Shown in pieces: positions 10,039 through 18,654 of a DNA stretch of 64,000 bases. The notes under the pieces were generated by a model, which saw nothing but the letters and a program-made list of their open reading frames with translations, made no database searches and was not told the DNA's origin. This stretch comes from Marinobacter nanhaiticus D15-8W (GTDB lineage Bacteria; Pseudomonadota; Gammaproteobacteria; Pseudomonadales; Oleiphilaceae). The DNA is taken from the NCBI RefSeq assembly GCF_036511935.1, contig NZ_AP028878.1, forward strand, positions 5,146,001 through 5,210,000, in the 5' to 3' direction. Each line of letters starts with the position of its first letter. Position 1 is the first letter of the stretch. A program made the position numbers and the translations under genes.

Positions 10039-10569
10039 TCAGTCTTCCGCCTTCTGCATGATCACGTCACGGTCACGCAGGTTGACCAGGATATGATAGT
10101 CCCCACCGATGGGGTCGACCTTAACCACCTTCTTCCACTGGGACTGGTTCGGGTAGGCATAAAAGGCAATCACCCCAATGTAGCGCGTGTCCGAATCGAT
10201 CTCGAAGGGCTCGATAAACTTGAACTGCCCGGGCAGCATCGTGTAATCGGAATGGTCGATATAGTTATTACCCAGGGAATCCTCAAGATCGGTCAGCAGC
10301 TGGTCAAAATCCGCCGCCATGATCATGGAGCTGTCTTCCATTTCAATGATCTGGAAATTGATCGGGGTCGGCTGCATCGCCTCGTTCGGGTTCACGTCAG
10401 GCTCGGCCAGCATGGTCAGGTCCACGCGGCTGGGCAGATCTTCCGGCTCACCGACCGGGATATCGGGATCCCACAGTACCTTCGCGGTCTTGGTGACGGC
10501 TTTATAGGGCGTGCTGCAGCCGGCCAGGCCGATAACAACACTCAGCAAAATCCATTTGCTCATTTTCAC
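10039..10569 (-). CDS. tssJ: T6SS outer-membrane lipoprotein TssJ
   Basis: Lipoprotein on the inner face of the outer membrane that binds the periplasmic domain of TssM. A signal peptide with a clear lipobox (LAGC, Cys18) is followed by a 158-residue mature domain with a transthyretin-like beta pattern (FIEPFEIDSDTRYIGVIAFYAYP). Residue +2 after the lipid cysteine is Ser, which fits outer-membrane sorting. It is longer than the shortest TssJ proteins, with an acidic insertion around residues 80-115. The ATG overlaps the tagH stop by four bases. Confidence 0.92.
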   Translation of the reverse strand: MKMSKWILLSVVIGLAGCSTPYKAVTKTAKVLWDPDIPVGEPEDLPSRVDLTMLAEPDVNPNEAMQPTPINFQIIEMEDSSMIMAADFDQLLTDLEDSLGNNYIDHSDYTMLPGQFKFIEPFEIDSDTRYIGVIAFYAYPNQSQWKKVVKVDPIGGDYHILVNLRDRDVIMQKAED

Positions 10570-11894
10570 AGCGTCGACTCCCTCTGTAGCTGTCTCAGAT
10601 GATGATCGTAGGCCTGCTCGAAGACCTCCTCGAACAGACGCTCAAACCCGCGCTGACGGCTGGATCTGAGTTCCTCGTAATAGTGCTTGTACATTTCCCA
10701 GGCCCAGGCCGGCTCGCTTTCGTTGGTTTGCAGACCTCGACGGTATCCGTGGAACCGGCGCAGCAAGTTTTCCGGTGAGAAGGCGTGCAGGATGGCGTTG
10801 AGCGCCTCGCCGATAGCGGCCTGTGTCGCCTGCTGATGATCGCGCAGCCCCGCCAGGCTCTCGGTGACTGCGGCCGGCGCGGACAGGTGCACCGGGCTAC
10901 GTTCGCTGGCGAACAGGGTCTGCATCGTGCTCTCGTAGTCCTGGCCCAGGCGCAGCGGATTGTCCTCGATCGGCTGCAGACGGGTGCGCAGGGCACGGTG
11001 ACGACTGTCTTCGTGCTGGTGTAAGTCCAACAGGCCCTGGATAGTGGCATTCAGGGTCTGGCCGGCTTCTTCAAGGAACAGGCGCATGTCGTCGCTGTCA
11101 TTGAAGCGCAGGTCGGTGTCCATACCGCGCAGCAAGGGCGCACCACTGATGTGTTTGCGGCTTTGTTCACTGTCTTCGTGACGATGGTGAGTCTGATGGG
11201 AATGCTCTGTGCGGACCTCATCCATGTTCCGCTGTCCTCCGTTGATCACGGGCAGGCGTAGGGCCCGTTCCCGCTCGTCCATGTAGGGGTCGCTGGTCTC
11301 CGGCACGCTGCCGCGCCAGGCCGGGTCGTCGTTCAACAGTTCCGGACGCTTCTCTTCGGCGACCGTTTCACGATCCTGGTAAGTGAAGCCTTCCATTGGG
11401 TCACGCTGTTCCCGTTCGCTGGGCGCGGGGTCCAGGTGGTCCAGCGGATCGGACTGACGCGGCTGGTCGCCGTCGTACTGGTACAGCGATCCTTCCGGCG
11501 TATTCACCAACGAAGGGTCGTCCGCTTCGCCTTCTATCGAAGCCATCGCCGTCGCAGCCCCCTTGACCAGATCCGCCTGTACTTCGTACTTGCCCAGGCG
11601 CAACTTGTCGCCGGCCACCAGCCGCGCGCGGCGTCCGCGGCCGACCGGCAGGCTGGCGCTGTTGATGTAGGTGCGGCCGGAGCGGTCGATCAGGCAGAAC
11701 TGTCCATCAATCCAGCGGATTTCGGCATGACCGGATACCACGCCGGTGCGATGGGGCGAAAGGCGCCAGGTATCGCTGGTCGCCGAACCGATCGAACCGC
11801 CCTTTACGCCGAATTCGCAGGCGATATCCGCGCCGCCACCGACTTCCCGGGGGTTACTGATGGTCAGCCTGAGTTTTGTCTGGGTTGCGTCCAT
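10566..11894 (-). CDS. tagH: T6SS FHA-domain protein TagH (VasC)
   Basis: FHA domains bind phosphothreonine and in T6SS act in post-translational control. The N-terminal FHA domain lies at about residues 1-105 (DTWRLSPHRTGVVSGHAEIRW, with the S-G-H and later N-S/G type elements). An acidic, low-complexity linker (about 110-230) rich in Asp, Glu, Arg and Gln follows. The C-terminal domain (about 240-442) is of the kind called FHA-associated in T6SS proteins. The usual kinase and phosphatase partners (PpkA, PppA) are not in the window. It sits three bases after tssG and overlaps tssJ. Confidence 0.9.
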   Translation of the reverse strand: MDATQTKLRLTISNPREVGGGADIACEFGVKGGSIGSATSDTWRLSPHRTGVVSGHAEIRWIDGQFCLIDRSGRTYINSASLPVGRGRRARLVAGDKLRLGKYEVQADLVKGAATAMASIEGEADDPSLVNTPEGSLYQYDGDQPRQSDPLDHLDPAPSEREQRDPMEGFTYQDRETVAEEKRPELLNDDPAWRGSVPETSDPYMDERERALRLPVINGGQRNMDEVRTEHSHQTHHRHEDSEQSRKHISGAPLLRGMDTDLRFNDSDDMRLFLEEAGQTLNATIQGLLDLHQHEDSRHRALRTRLQPIEDNPLRLGQDYESTMQTLFASERSPVHLSAPAAVTESLAGLRDHQQATQAAIGEALNAILHAFSPENLLRRFHGYRRGLQTNESEPAWAWEMYKHYYEELRSSRQRGFERLFEEVFEQAYDHHLRQLQRESTL

Positions 11895-11897
11895 GGG

Positions 11898-12914
11898 TCA
11901 CCGCCGGATCTGAATGCGGACGGCCTGCTGCGGCTCGCCCGGGGTCGGGTTTACAAAGGTGGTCCAGCCCAGGCGAACATCCTTACCCAGCTGCATGGGC
12001 TCGACATCTTCCGGGCGTATAACCAGTTCCAGGTCATAGGCCAGTTGCTCGCGCATGGTGAACTCCACCAGCTTGACCAGGCTCTGGTGCTCTTGACCGT
12101 TGGGCAGGAAGTCCATAAAGCGCTCGCGGGTCAGGTTCTTCAGGCGCAGGATGAACTTGCCGCTCCGGTCACGGATGCGCGAGCCGAGCAATGTCTCCTG
12201 CCCCAATCGACCGTTGGCCTTGCCCAGACGGGTCTGCTGATCAGCAGGAATATCCACTTTGCGGAGGACCCACGGTTCGATTTCTACATCCGGCAGATCG
12301 AAGCAATGCGCGACGATGCCACTGACCACTTCCGGCGATCGGCTGCGTCCGGCCATCAGGCCTGCGTAGGCCAGCATCTTCGACCAGTTGATCGGGGTGT
12401 CGCCGCGCAGATCTCTATCGCCCAGGCCGACCAGCGAGAAGATGTGCTCGGAGAACGCATCGCTGGCCCCCGGCTGGAAGCGCACGTAATAGCGGTACTT
12501 GCGCCAGACCCGATGGAACAGGGTCACCAGCCGATGGTTGAAGAAGTCCAGGAAGTAGCGGCGAATGCCGGCGTCCTGACCATATTCCCAGGCCAGGTCT
12601 TCCAGGTAGTAGCCCGGTAGCGGCGACTGGGAGCCGTGGAGACCCAGGAAGCTCACTTCCATCTGGTACGGCGCATACTCGTGTTCCGGCAAGCCGGCTG
12701 ACAGCACGTCGCTGCCCGGAAAACCGAGACTGGCCGTAGACGAGAAGCGAATACGCTCATAGTGCGGCGCATCGTCTGTCGCCCGCTCGAGGTCGTCCCC
12801 GTGCAGGCGGTGGATCAGGTCCACCAGTTGGAAGAAGCTGTAGCGGCGTGCATTCCCAAGAACGGGCTGCAGGCCGGCTACATCAGGGGCTGTTGCCCGG
12901 TCTGTAACGTCCAT
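11898..12914 (-). CDS. tssG: T6SS baseplate protein TssG
   Basis: Wedge component that pairs with two TssF copies in the T6SS baseplate. The 338 residues include RRYSFFQLVDLIHRL at the N-terminus, GSQSPLPGYYLEDL and the C-terminal LGWTTFVNP stretch, all typical of TssG. Its start lies within the end of tssF, a 37-base overlap, and its stop is three bases before tagH, so translation is likely coupled. Length fits the family. Confidence 0.94.
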   Translation of the reverse strand: MDVTDRATAPDVAGLQPVLGNARRYSFFQLVDLIHRLHGDDLERATDDAPHYERIRFSSTASLGFPGSDVLSAGLPEHEYAPYQMEVSFLGLHGSQSPLPGYYLEDLAWEYGQDAGIRRYFLDFFNHRLVTLFHRVWRKYRYYVRFQPGASDAFSEHIFSLVGLGDRDLRGDTPINWSKMLAYAGLMAGRSRSPEVVSGIVAHCFDLPDVEIEPWVLRKVDIPADQQTRLGKANGRLGQETLLGSRIRDRSGKFILRLKNLTRERFMDFLPNGQEHQSLVKLVEFTMREQLAYDLELVIRPEDVEPMQLGKDVRLGWTTFVNPTPGEPQQAVRIQIRR

Positions 12915-14656
12915 GTGTACCGTTCCTGGTTATCGGAATTCACCACGTCCAAGAGGTGAAAAGCATTGATGCTCGCGTAAAGTGCAAAGAACTGGCTGAG
13001 TACGGTGCCGAACAGGTAGAGGTCGCCCTCAGAGGCGAACGCCTGCTGATCCAGCGTCAGCGTGGACTGGATGCCACGCACCGGCAGCCCACGATACATG
13101 CGATCCACCGGCTTGGTCTGGATCGCCTGGATGCCCGCCAGCCGTTGCTGGGATACCCGCTCTGCCTGGCGGTCCACCAGCGCGCGGAAGTCATAGACTC
13201 GCAGCACCGAGCGCAACGCATCCACGTCCAGCAACGACAGGTAGTTCAGCGACAGGTTAGACACCAGGGTCCAGAGCAGGCTGCCATCCAATGTTGGGCG
13301 TAGCGTGGGCGTCGGTCGCGTGATGTTGCGGAAAGACGCAAACGCCGGTGTACTCTGGGTGGCATGGCAGATATCGCCAACCGCCAGCTGATTGGGCAGT
13401 TGCCGATTGGTGCAGGTCAGGGTCAGCGAGATCGCCTCGTGCTGATTGAGACAGGCACTTTCGTCGCCCCGCACAAAGGAGATGAAGTGATCGAAGCCAT
13501 CACCCCTTACACTCTCGCGTACCCGCACCCGGTAGTACAACGCCGTACGGTTGCGATCGCGCTCGATCTGGTGCTGAAAACTCTCGAACGCGCTGTAAAT
13601 CCGTGGCTCGCCGCGCTCGCGGCCGCGCGGGTTATCCAGCCAACCTTCCACCTGGTCCACACTGAAAATCTCGTAGTGTGACGCATGGCGGCTGGAGGGC
13701 TGCATACGGTATTCGGTCTGGCGCCCATTGAGGTCGATCGGCTCCGCCTCATGGGTAAAGAGGTTGATGGCCGGCGCACAGTAGAGCTGGAAGCTTTCGT
13801 CGCGCACCTTGGCATCCGGCGGTAGTGTCCGGTTGAAGCGGAAGCGCAGGGTGATCTCGTCGGCCTGGGCGTTGGGCAAATGGCGATCCAGGCCCATCAG
13901 GTCGACGAAGTGGAACGCTTCCGGGAAGCTCAAATATTCCTGCAGGATGCGGTAGCCGGAATAGGCATTCTTCGGATACGGCAAAAGCGCATCCTCTGCC
14001 GCAAATCCGACCTGATGCAAGGCATCCTTGGGCAGGTGCTGGACGCTTCCGCCCACTTCAAGCTCGATGCCCGCCAGGCAATGGTTCAGCCAGAGATACA
14101 GGGTCTGTGCGGTAAAGGTATCACCGCCCAGATGGAATCGCAGGCTGTCCATGCCCAGCTCGGACAACGGTTGGTCCGTGTGCAGCGCCAGGGTCAACTC
14201 GACCACCGAAACCTCCCGGGAATGCTCCGCATGGGCATCCGCCAGGGTCATGGGATACATGGCGATATCACGACAGGTGCGGAACCGGCACTGGGTCTGG
14301 CCGCGACGGTCACCCACCATACCGCTGCGCACTTCCGTGTGACGCGGAATGACCTGACGCTCGCTGATCGCGTGCAACTGCGGATCGAAACGCATGATGG
14401 TCGCGCTTGGCACCGGCCGCAGGTAGTTCGGCCAGAGCATATTCAGCAGCGAATGGGTGAGCTCGGGGAATTCATCCTCGACTTTTTCCCGCAGCTTGCC
14501 GGTCAGGAACGCGAAGCCTTCCAACAGGCGCTCCACGTCCGGATCGGTGCTCTGTTCCGACAGGAAGCGGGTCAGCTGAGGGTGGGCCTCGGCAAACTCT
14601 CGCCCCTGCAGGCGCAGGAAATTCAGCTCGTCTCGATAGAATCTGTTTAACTTCAC
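12878..14656 (-). CDS. tssF: T6SS baseplate protein TssF
   Basis: Largest wedge protein of the T6SS baseplate. I place the start at a GTG at 14656, four bases after the tssE stop. There the protein begins VKLNRFYRDELNFLRLQG, the usual TssF N-terminus; an ATG at 14719 would add 21 residues inside tssE with no family match. The 592-residue product carries AHPQLTRFLSEQSTDPDVERLLEGFAFL and NMLWPNYLRPVPS, both conserved in TssF. No strong Shine-Dalgarno precedes the GTG, which suggests translational coupling to tssE. Confidence 0.93.
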   Translation of the reverse strand: MKLNRFYRDELNFLRLQGREFAEAHPQLTRFLSEQSTDPDVERLLEGFAFLTGKLREKVEDEFPELTHSLLNMLWPNYLRPVPSATIMRFDPQLHAISERQVIPRHTEVRSGMVGDRRGQTQCRFRTCRDIAMYPMTLADAHAEHSREVSVVELTLALHTDQPLSELGMDSLRFHLGGDTFTAQTLYLWLNHCLAGIELEVGGSVQHLPKDALHQVGFAAEDALLPYPKNAYSGYRILQEYLSFPEAFHFVDLMGLDRHLPNAQADEITLRFRFNRTLPPDAKVRDESFQLYCAPAINLFTHEAEPIDLNGRQTEYRMQPSSRHASHYEIFSVDQVEGWLDNPRGRERGEPRIYSAFESFQHQIERDRNRTALYYRVRVRESVRGDGFDHFISFVRGDESACLNQHEAISLTLTCTNRQLPNQLAVGDICHATQSTPAFASFRNITRPTPTLRPTLDGSLLWTLVSNLSLNYLSLLDVDALRSVLRVYDFRALVDRQAERVSQQRLAGIQAIQTKPVDRMYRGLPVRGIQSTLTLDQQAFASEGDLYLFGTVLSQFFALYASINAFHLLDVVNSDNQERYTWTLQTGQQPLM

Positions 14657-14660
14657 GACG

Positions 14661-15101
14661 TTACACCACGCGATAATATCGCCTGTCGTCCAACAGAAGG
14701 TCGATGGTGGTTCGATCATCGACGGAGTTCACACGGAGGTGGACCGTGACCTGGAAACGCAACTGCAAGGGATCGGGCCCCTGGGGCATGGCAACGACAT
14801 CGACCCGTTTGACTCTGGGCTCGTAGTTCTCGATGCATTGCCGAATAGCGCTGCGGATCCGGATGTTCAGGTCCTGGGTGCCGAGGGTGGCATCGTTGAA
14901 GTCCACCAGCCCGAGAGCCGGTGCGCTGGCACTGTTACCCGGATGGGTATTGAGCAGCCTGACCAGATGCCGTTTGATGGAATCCACCACGTGGGTGGAA
15001 TCGCCCATTGCGTTCCCTGCGGGCCGGGTCGCCTGCTCGAGTCGTTCGAACAGGCTCCCCCCTGTGGACTGAACACCGTGATCACCGGTGTCCCAGCTCA
15101 C
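14661..15101 (-). CDS. tssE: T6SS baseplate protein TssE (gp25-like)
   Basis: Homologue of phage T4 gp25, which starts sheath polymerisation at the baseplate. The 146 residues contain the gp25-like fold with the family signature NYEPRVKRVDVV (E-P-R) in the second half and LFERLEQA near the N-terminus. It starts three bases after tssC and ends four bases before the tssF GTG. Confidence 0.94.
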   Translation of the reverse strand: MSWDTGDHGVQSTGGSLFERLEQATRPAGNAMGDSTHVVDSIKRHLVRLLNTHPGNSASAPALGLVDFNDATLGTQDLNIRIRSAIRQCIENYEPRVKRVDVVAMPQGPDPLQLRFQVTVHLRVNSVDDRTTIDLLLDDRRYYRVV

Positions 15102-15104
15102 GCA

Positions 15105-16586
15105 TTACTCCTTGTCGAGACGTCCGACCAGCGAAAGCTCGAAGTTGGCACCCATGTATTTGAAATGCGGACGTACGGCCAGGGATACCTGGTACCAGCC
15201 CGGATCGCCTTCCACTTCGGACACCGTGACCTGGGCGGCCCGCAGCGGACGGCGGCTGCGTACTTCTGCCGGCGGGTTTTCCTGGTCGGCCACGTACTGC
15301 TTGATCCAGCCGTTCAGTTCACGCTCCAGATCCTGGCGCTCCTTCCAAGAGCCGATCTGCTCGCGCTGCAGCACTTTGATGTAGTGCGCCAGGCGGTTAA
15401 TGATGAACATGTACGGCAGTTGCGTACCCAGCTTGTAGTTGGTTTCCGCTTCCTTGCCTTCCTTGGTATTCGGGAAGACCTTGGGCTTCTGCACCGAGTT
15501 GGCGGAGAAGAATGCAGCGTTGTCGCTGCCCTTGCGCATGGTCAGGGCGATGAAGCCCTCATCCGCCATTTCGTACTCACGACGGTCGGTGACCAGCACT
15601 TCGGTGGGGATCTTGGCTTCCAGCTGACCGAAGGATTCGAACAGGTGAACCGGCAGGTCTTCCACCGCGCCGCCGCTCTGGGGACCGATGATGTTCGGGC
15701 ACCAGCGGTACTTGGCGAAGCTGTCGGTCAGGCGGGTGGCCAGCAGGTAGGCGGTGTTGCCCCACAGGTAGTGATCGTGGTCGCCGCTGACATCTTCACG
15801 GTAGTTGAAGCTGCGCACCGGGTTCTCGACCGGATCATACGGCGTACGCAGCAGGAATCGGGGTGCAGTCAGACCCAGGTAGCGGGCGTCTTCGGATTCC
15901 CGCAGGGAGCGCCACTTGGCGTAACGCGGACCTTCGAACACGGCACTCAATTCCTTGATCGCCGGCAGTTCCTGGAAGCTGTCGACACCAAAGAAGGTCG
16001 GCGCTACAGAGGACAGGAACGGTGCGTGGGCCATGGCGCCAACGGACGAGACATACTGCAGCAACTTCATGTCCGGGGTGGACGGCGTAAACGCGTAGTT
16101 CCCGACGACGGCGCCGACCGGCTCACCGCCGAACTGACCGTAACCGGTCGCATAGATATGCTTGTAGAAGCCGGTCTGGGTGACGTCCGGTGCGAACTCG
16201 AAGTCCTCGAGCAGCTCGGTCTTGGTGGCGTGCAGGATATCCACCTTGATGTTCTCGCGGAAATCGGTGCGGTCGACCATCAGTTTCAGGCCGCGCCAGG
16301 AGGATTCCAGCTCCTGCAGCTTGGGCGCGTGCAGGATTTCATCCATCTGCGCGCTGATCTTGCGGTCCAGCTCGACCACCATCTGGTCGACCAGGGCCTT
16401 GTTGACCGGCTGACCCTTTTCATCGCTGTTCAGCAGGTTGGCAATAAATGTCGCAACACCGCGACGGGCCACGTCATAGCCTTCATCTGCCGGCTTCATC
16501 CGGCTGTTGGCCATGACCTGATCGAGCAGAGAGCCTTCTTCTACGGATTCGGTGGCAGCGGATTGCTGCACGGCTGTATCAGACAT
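15105..16586 (-). CDS. tssC: T6SS contractile sheath large subunit TssC (VipB)
   Basis: Forms the contractile sheath together with TssB around the Hcp tube. The 493-residue product, started at the ATG at 16586 with an AAGGGA site upstream, carries LESSWRGLKLMVDRTDF, NRLAHYIKVLQREQIGSWKERQDLE and a C-terminal PHFKYMGANFELSLVGRLDK, all diagnostic of TssC. An upstream ATG at 16613 would add nine residues without a better binding site. A gap of about 155 bases separates it from tssB, longer than the other junctions of the operon. Confidence 0.97.
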   Translation of the reverse strand: MSDTAVQQSAATESVEEGSLLDQVMANSRMKPADEGYDVARRGVATFIANLLNSDEKGQPVNKALVDQMVVELDRKISAQMDEILHAPKLQELESSWRGLKLMVDRTDFRENIKVDILHATKTELLEDFEFAPDVTQTGFYKHIYATGYGQFGGEPVGAVVGNYAFTPSTPDMKLLQYVSSVGAMAHAPFLSSVAPTFFGVDSFQELPAIKELSAVFEGPRYAKWRSLRESEDARYLGLTAPRFLLRTPYDPVENPVRSFNYREDVSGDHDHYLWGNTAYLLATRLTDSFAKYRWCPNIIGPQSGGAVEDLPVHLFESFGQLEAKIPTEVLVTDRREYEMADEGFIALTMRKGSDNAAFFSANSVQKPKVFPNTKEGKEAETNYKLGTQLPYMFIINRLAHYIKVLQREQIGSWKERQDLERELNGWIKQYVADQENPPAEVRSRRPLRAAQVTVSEVEGDPGWYQVSLAVRPHFKYMGANFELSLVGRLDKE

Positions 16587-16740
16587 ACCACATCCCTTTA
16601 GTACGTGATCCAATGAGTACGTGTTTCGAAAGTGCGTTATTCAAGCGTCGGCAAAGGCGGCCCGGTCTTCATTCAGGTGCAGTGAACCTGGGAGAGATCA
16701 GACCCGGAACGCCTCGGAGTGCTCGTGACGAAAGTCAGCC

Positions 16741-17247
16741 TCAGTCGGCTGAGGGTTCGCCCTCGCCACTAACCAGATCCAGCTCGGCCAGCAACTTCTC
16801 GCGCGCGTCGTCGTTATCGAGCAGTTCCTGCAGCTTGGAACGGAACTGCGGCACGTTGCCCAGCGGACCTTTGAGGGCCACCAGCGCTTCGCGCAGTTCA
16901 ATCAGCTTGCGCAGTTCAGGCACCTGGCGTGCAACGCTATCGGGCGAGAAATCGTCGAGCTTGCTGAATTCAAGGTTGACCGGGAGGTCGTCAGCGTCGT
17001 CTTCGAGGCGGTTGGGGACCGTTGTGGACAACGTCAGACCCGCTTCTTTCATCACGGACTGAAAGTTGTTCTTGTCAACGGAGATGCTTTTGCGTTCTTC
17101 GAGGGGGGTTTCTTCAGGCTGTCCCTTGAAATCGCCGACGACAAACATCTTCAGCGGCAGTTCCATCTCAGCCTGCTGATCACCGGTGGCGGGGACATAC
17201 TTGATATTGATGCGCTCTTTAGGCGCAACAGAGCCTTCCTTAGACAT
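16741..17247 (-). CDS. tssB: T6SS contractile sheath small subunit TssB (VipA)
   Basis: Small sheath subunit that intertwines with TssC; its N-terminal helix region interacts with ClpV after contraction. The 168 residues contain RINIKYVPATGDQQAEMELPLKM and the conserved VGDFKGQ, followed by LEFSKLDDFSPDSVARQVPELRKL. An AAGGAG ribosome binding site sits six bases before the ATG. It is the first gene of the T6SS operon, so the main promoter should lie in the 236 bases upstream. Confidence 0.96.
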   Translation of the reverse strand: MSKEGSVAPKERINIKYVPATGDQQAEMELPLKMFVVGDFKGQPEETPLEERKSISVDKNNFQSVMKEAGLTLSTTVPNRLEDDADDLPVNLEFSKLDDFSPDSVARQVPELRKLIELREALVALKGPLGNVPQFRSKLQELLDNDDAREKLLAELDLVSGEGEPSAD

Positions 17248-17460
17248 GCGAACTCCTTAAGTCCATTTAACGTTGTACAATCCATTGCACGTACCGTCCC
17301 GGTACGCCGTACGGATCGAACTCTACACACGAGCCTCGCCCCCCTCAAGCAAAAAATCGCCGATTTTGTAAACAAATATGAAAACTGGGCAACTTATTGC
17401 CAGCGGGCAAACTAAAATACGCGCCGAATCAGTAATTTGACGACATGTACGTAGTTGCCC
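17248..17460 (-). promoter_or_regulatory. Upstream region of the T6SS operon with three palindromes
   Basis: Between tssB and the DUF4442 gene lie a 7-3-7 palindrome (CGTACCG/CGGTACG, 17290-17306), an adjoining CCGTACGG (17307-17314) and a 7-1-7 palindrome (AAAATCG/CGATTTT, 17353-17367). Read on the minus strand, TTGAGG and TAGAGT spaced by 17 bases form a weak sigma-70 candidate. A TGGC/TTGC pair resembling a sigma-54 site is one base too short. No experimentally known operator is recognised here; a regulator-binding role is inference. Confidence 0.4.
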
Positions 17461-17483
17461 GAACAAGCCAAAAGTCGAAATGG

Positions 17484-17975
17484 TCAGCGCCGCTTCGGCG
17501 TCCAGGCCCAAATCATCTCAATGGTGATCGGCTCCTTATCCTCGGCATCGTGGATGGTGACCTGGATCGGCGCCTCGCCTTTTTCATCATTCTTCATGCG
17601 CTGCTGCTGTTCCGGCGTTACCGAAGCCACCACGCGCATATCCCCTTTGGCGCGTTTGGTGTAATCGGCACGCATAGTCTTGATCACCGGCACCTTATCG
17701 TCCGGGACATTCAGGCCCACCAGGAAGCCGGTGGCGGATTCGGCCAGCAGCAGAGAGGCTACCGCATGGACACCACCAATGTGATTCTGCACCCGACGCT
17801 TATTGCTCAGGCTGATGACACACTGGTTTTCGTCAAGCGATTCGATCTTGATCCCAACTGTGCCGGTGAAAGGGACCGCCCTGCCAAAAAACAGCGAGAG
17901 GGTGCGTGAGCGAGCAAAGCCCGGGAGCTGGTTGATGCGCTTCACGATGCCATGAAGCCGGTTGTTTGCTGTCAT
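17484..17975 (-). CDS. DUF4442-family hotdog-fold protein (putative thioesterase)
   Basis: A 163-residue protein of the DUF4442 group, which has the hotdog fold of acyl-CoA thioesterases; substrate unknown. I use the ATG at 17975, which has GGAGAA seven bases upstream, rather than one at 18026. The stretch NKRRVQNHIGGVHAVASLLLAESATGFLVG resembles the hotdog helix with a conserved H-N/G-x-H-G region; a C-terminal EMIWAWTPK strand follows. It diverges from the acyl-CoA-binding protein gene, so a shared role in acyl-CoA handling is possible but only inferred. Confidence 0.8.
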   Translation of the reverse strand: MTANNRLHGIVKRINQLPGFARSRTLSLFFGRAVPFTGTVGIKIESLDENQCVISLSNKRRVQNHIGGVHAVASLLLAESATGFLVGLNVPDDKVPVIKTMRADYTKRAKGDMRVVASVTPEQQQRMKNDEKGEAPIQVTIHDAEDKEPITIEMIWAWTPKRR

Positions 17976-18206
17976 TTTTTCGTTCTCCGGTGTCTGAAAG
18001 GCGTCTCTGCGGACGCGCGTCGCCAATGTAGCCGATCCGGTACCGGATGGAAATCGTACTAGGCCCCTGCAGATTGTGACGCCCTGGCGGCGGGTCGTTA
18101 TACTCGTTATTCAATAGCGGGAAGGAAAACACCGGACATTGCGGCGCTGGTGCATTTCCCCTCCAGATGATGGCAGGCCAAGGGCCCATAAAGATAAGGA
18201 CCAACG

Positions 18207-18473
18207 ATGAGCGACCTGAAAACCCAATTCGATGAAGCGGTGAATTACATTCAGACAGCGGAGGGCGACTTCAAGCCGTCCAACGAACTCAAGCTTGAAT
18301 TCTATGCGCTCTACAAACAGGCCACCGAAGGTGATGTCAGTGGCAAGAAGCCGGGCATGCTGGATGTCGTGGGCCGGGCCAAATATAACGCCTGGGAAGA
18401 GAAGAAAGGTATGTCCAGCGAAGACGCGATGCAGAAGTACATCGACAAGCTGGAATCGCTGAAACAGGGTTAA
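18207..18473 (+). CDS. Acyl-CoA-binding protein (ACBP)
   Basis: Small cytosolic four-helix protein that binds long-chain acyl-CoA esters. The 88 residues fit the family length and keep its signature: KLEFYALYKQATEGD, then GKKPGMLDVVGRAKYNAWEEKKGMSSEDAMQKYI, including the Tyr and Lys residues known to contact CoA. The ATG is preceded by AAGGA. ACBP is common in eukaryotes and patchy in bacteria; it occurs in some marine gammaproteobacteria that store wax esters or triacylglycerol, so a link to lipid storage is plausible but inferred. Confidence 0.93.
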   Translation: MSDLKTQFDEAVNYIQTAEGDFKPSNELKLEFYALYKQATEGDVSGKKPGMLDVVGRAKYNAWEEKKGMSSEDAMQKYIDKLESLKQG

Positions 18474-18486
18474 GCCATCCCTTACT

Positions 18487-18524
18487 GCCTGGCGGCTTGG
18501 AAATGTGGCCGTCAGGCTCCTTCA
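18487..18524 (+). terminator. Weak hairpin after the ACBP gene
   Basis: Arms GCCTGGCGGC and GGCCGTCAGGC flank a short loop starting 14 bases after the ACBP stop. The stem is imperfect and the following bases (TCCTTC) are only partly T-rich, so this is a possible, not firm, terminator. Confidence 0.35.
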
Positions 18525-18654
18525 ACCCAAGCCTCCCCCTACGCCAACCTGGCTCCCTGTTCCAATCTGTAAATCAGGGGTGTCTCATTCAAACGTTTGT
18601 CATAGAATACCCGCACTCTAATAACAAGAAACCCACAGGATTTAAGACGTAATC

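Noticed and set aside
11436..12620. 394-codon plus-strand frame opposite tagH and tssG
   Set aside because: Shadow frame; both minus-strand genes are well supported by family motifs.
14739..16601. Long open frame of 620 codons on the plus strand opposite tssE and tssC
   Set aside because: It is a shadow of high-GC coding sequence: no family likeness, no ribosome binding site, and the minus-strand genes are certain.
17380..17420. Sigma-54 promoter upstream of tssB (TGGCAATAAGTTGC on the minus strand)
   Set aside because: The GG to GC spacing is one base shorter than sigma-54 promoters allow, so I do not call it.
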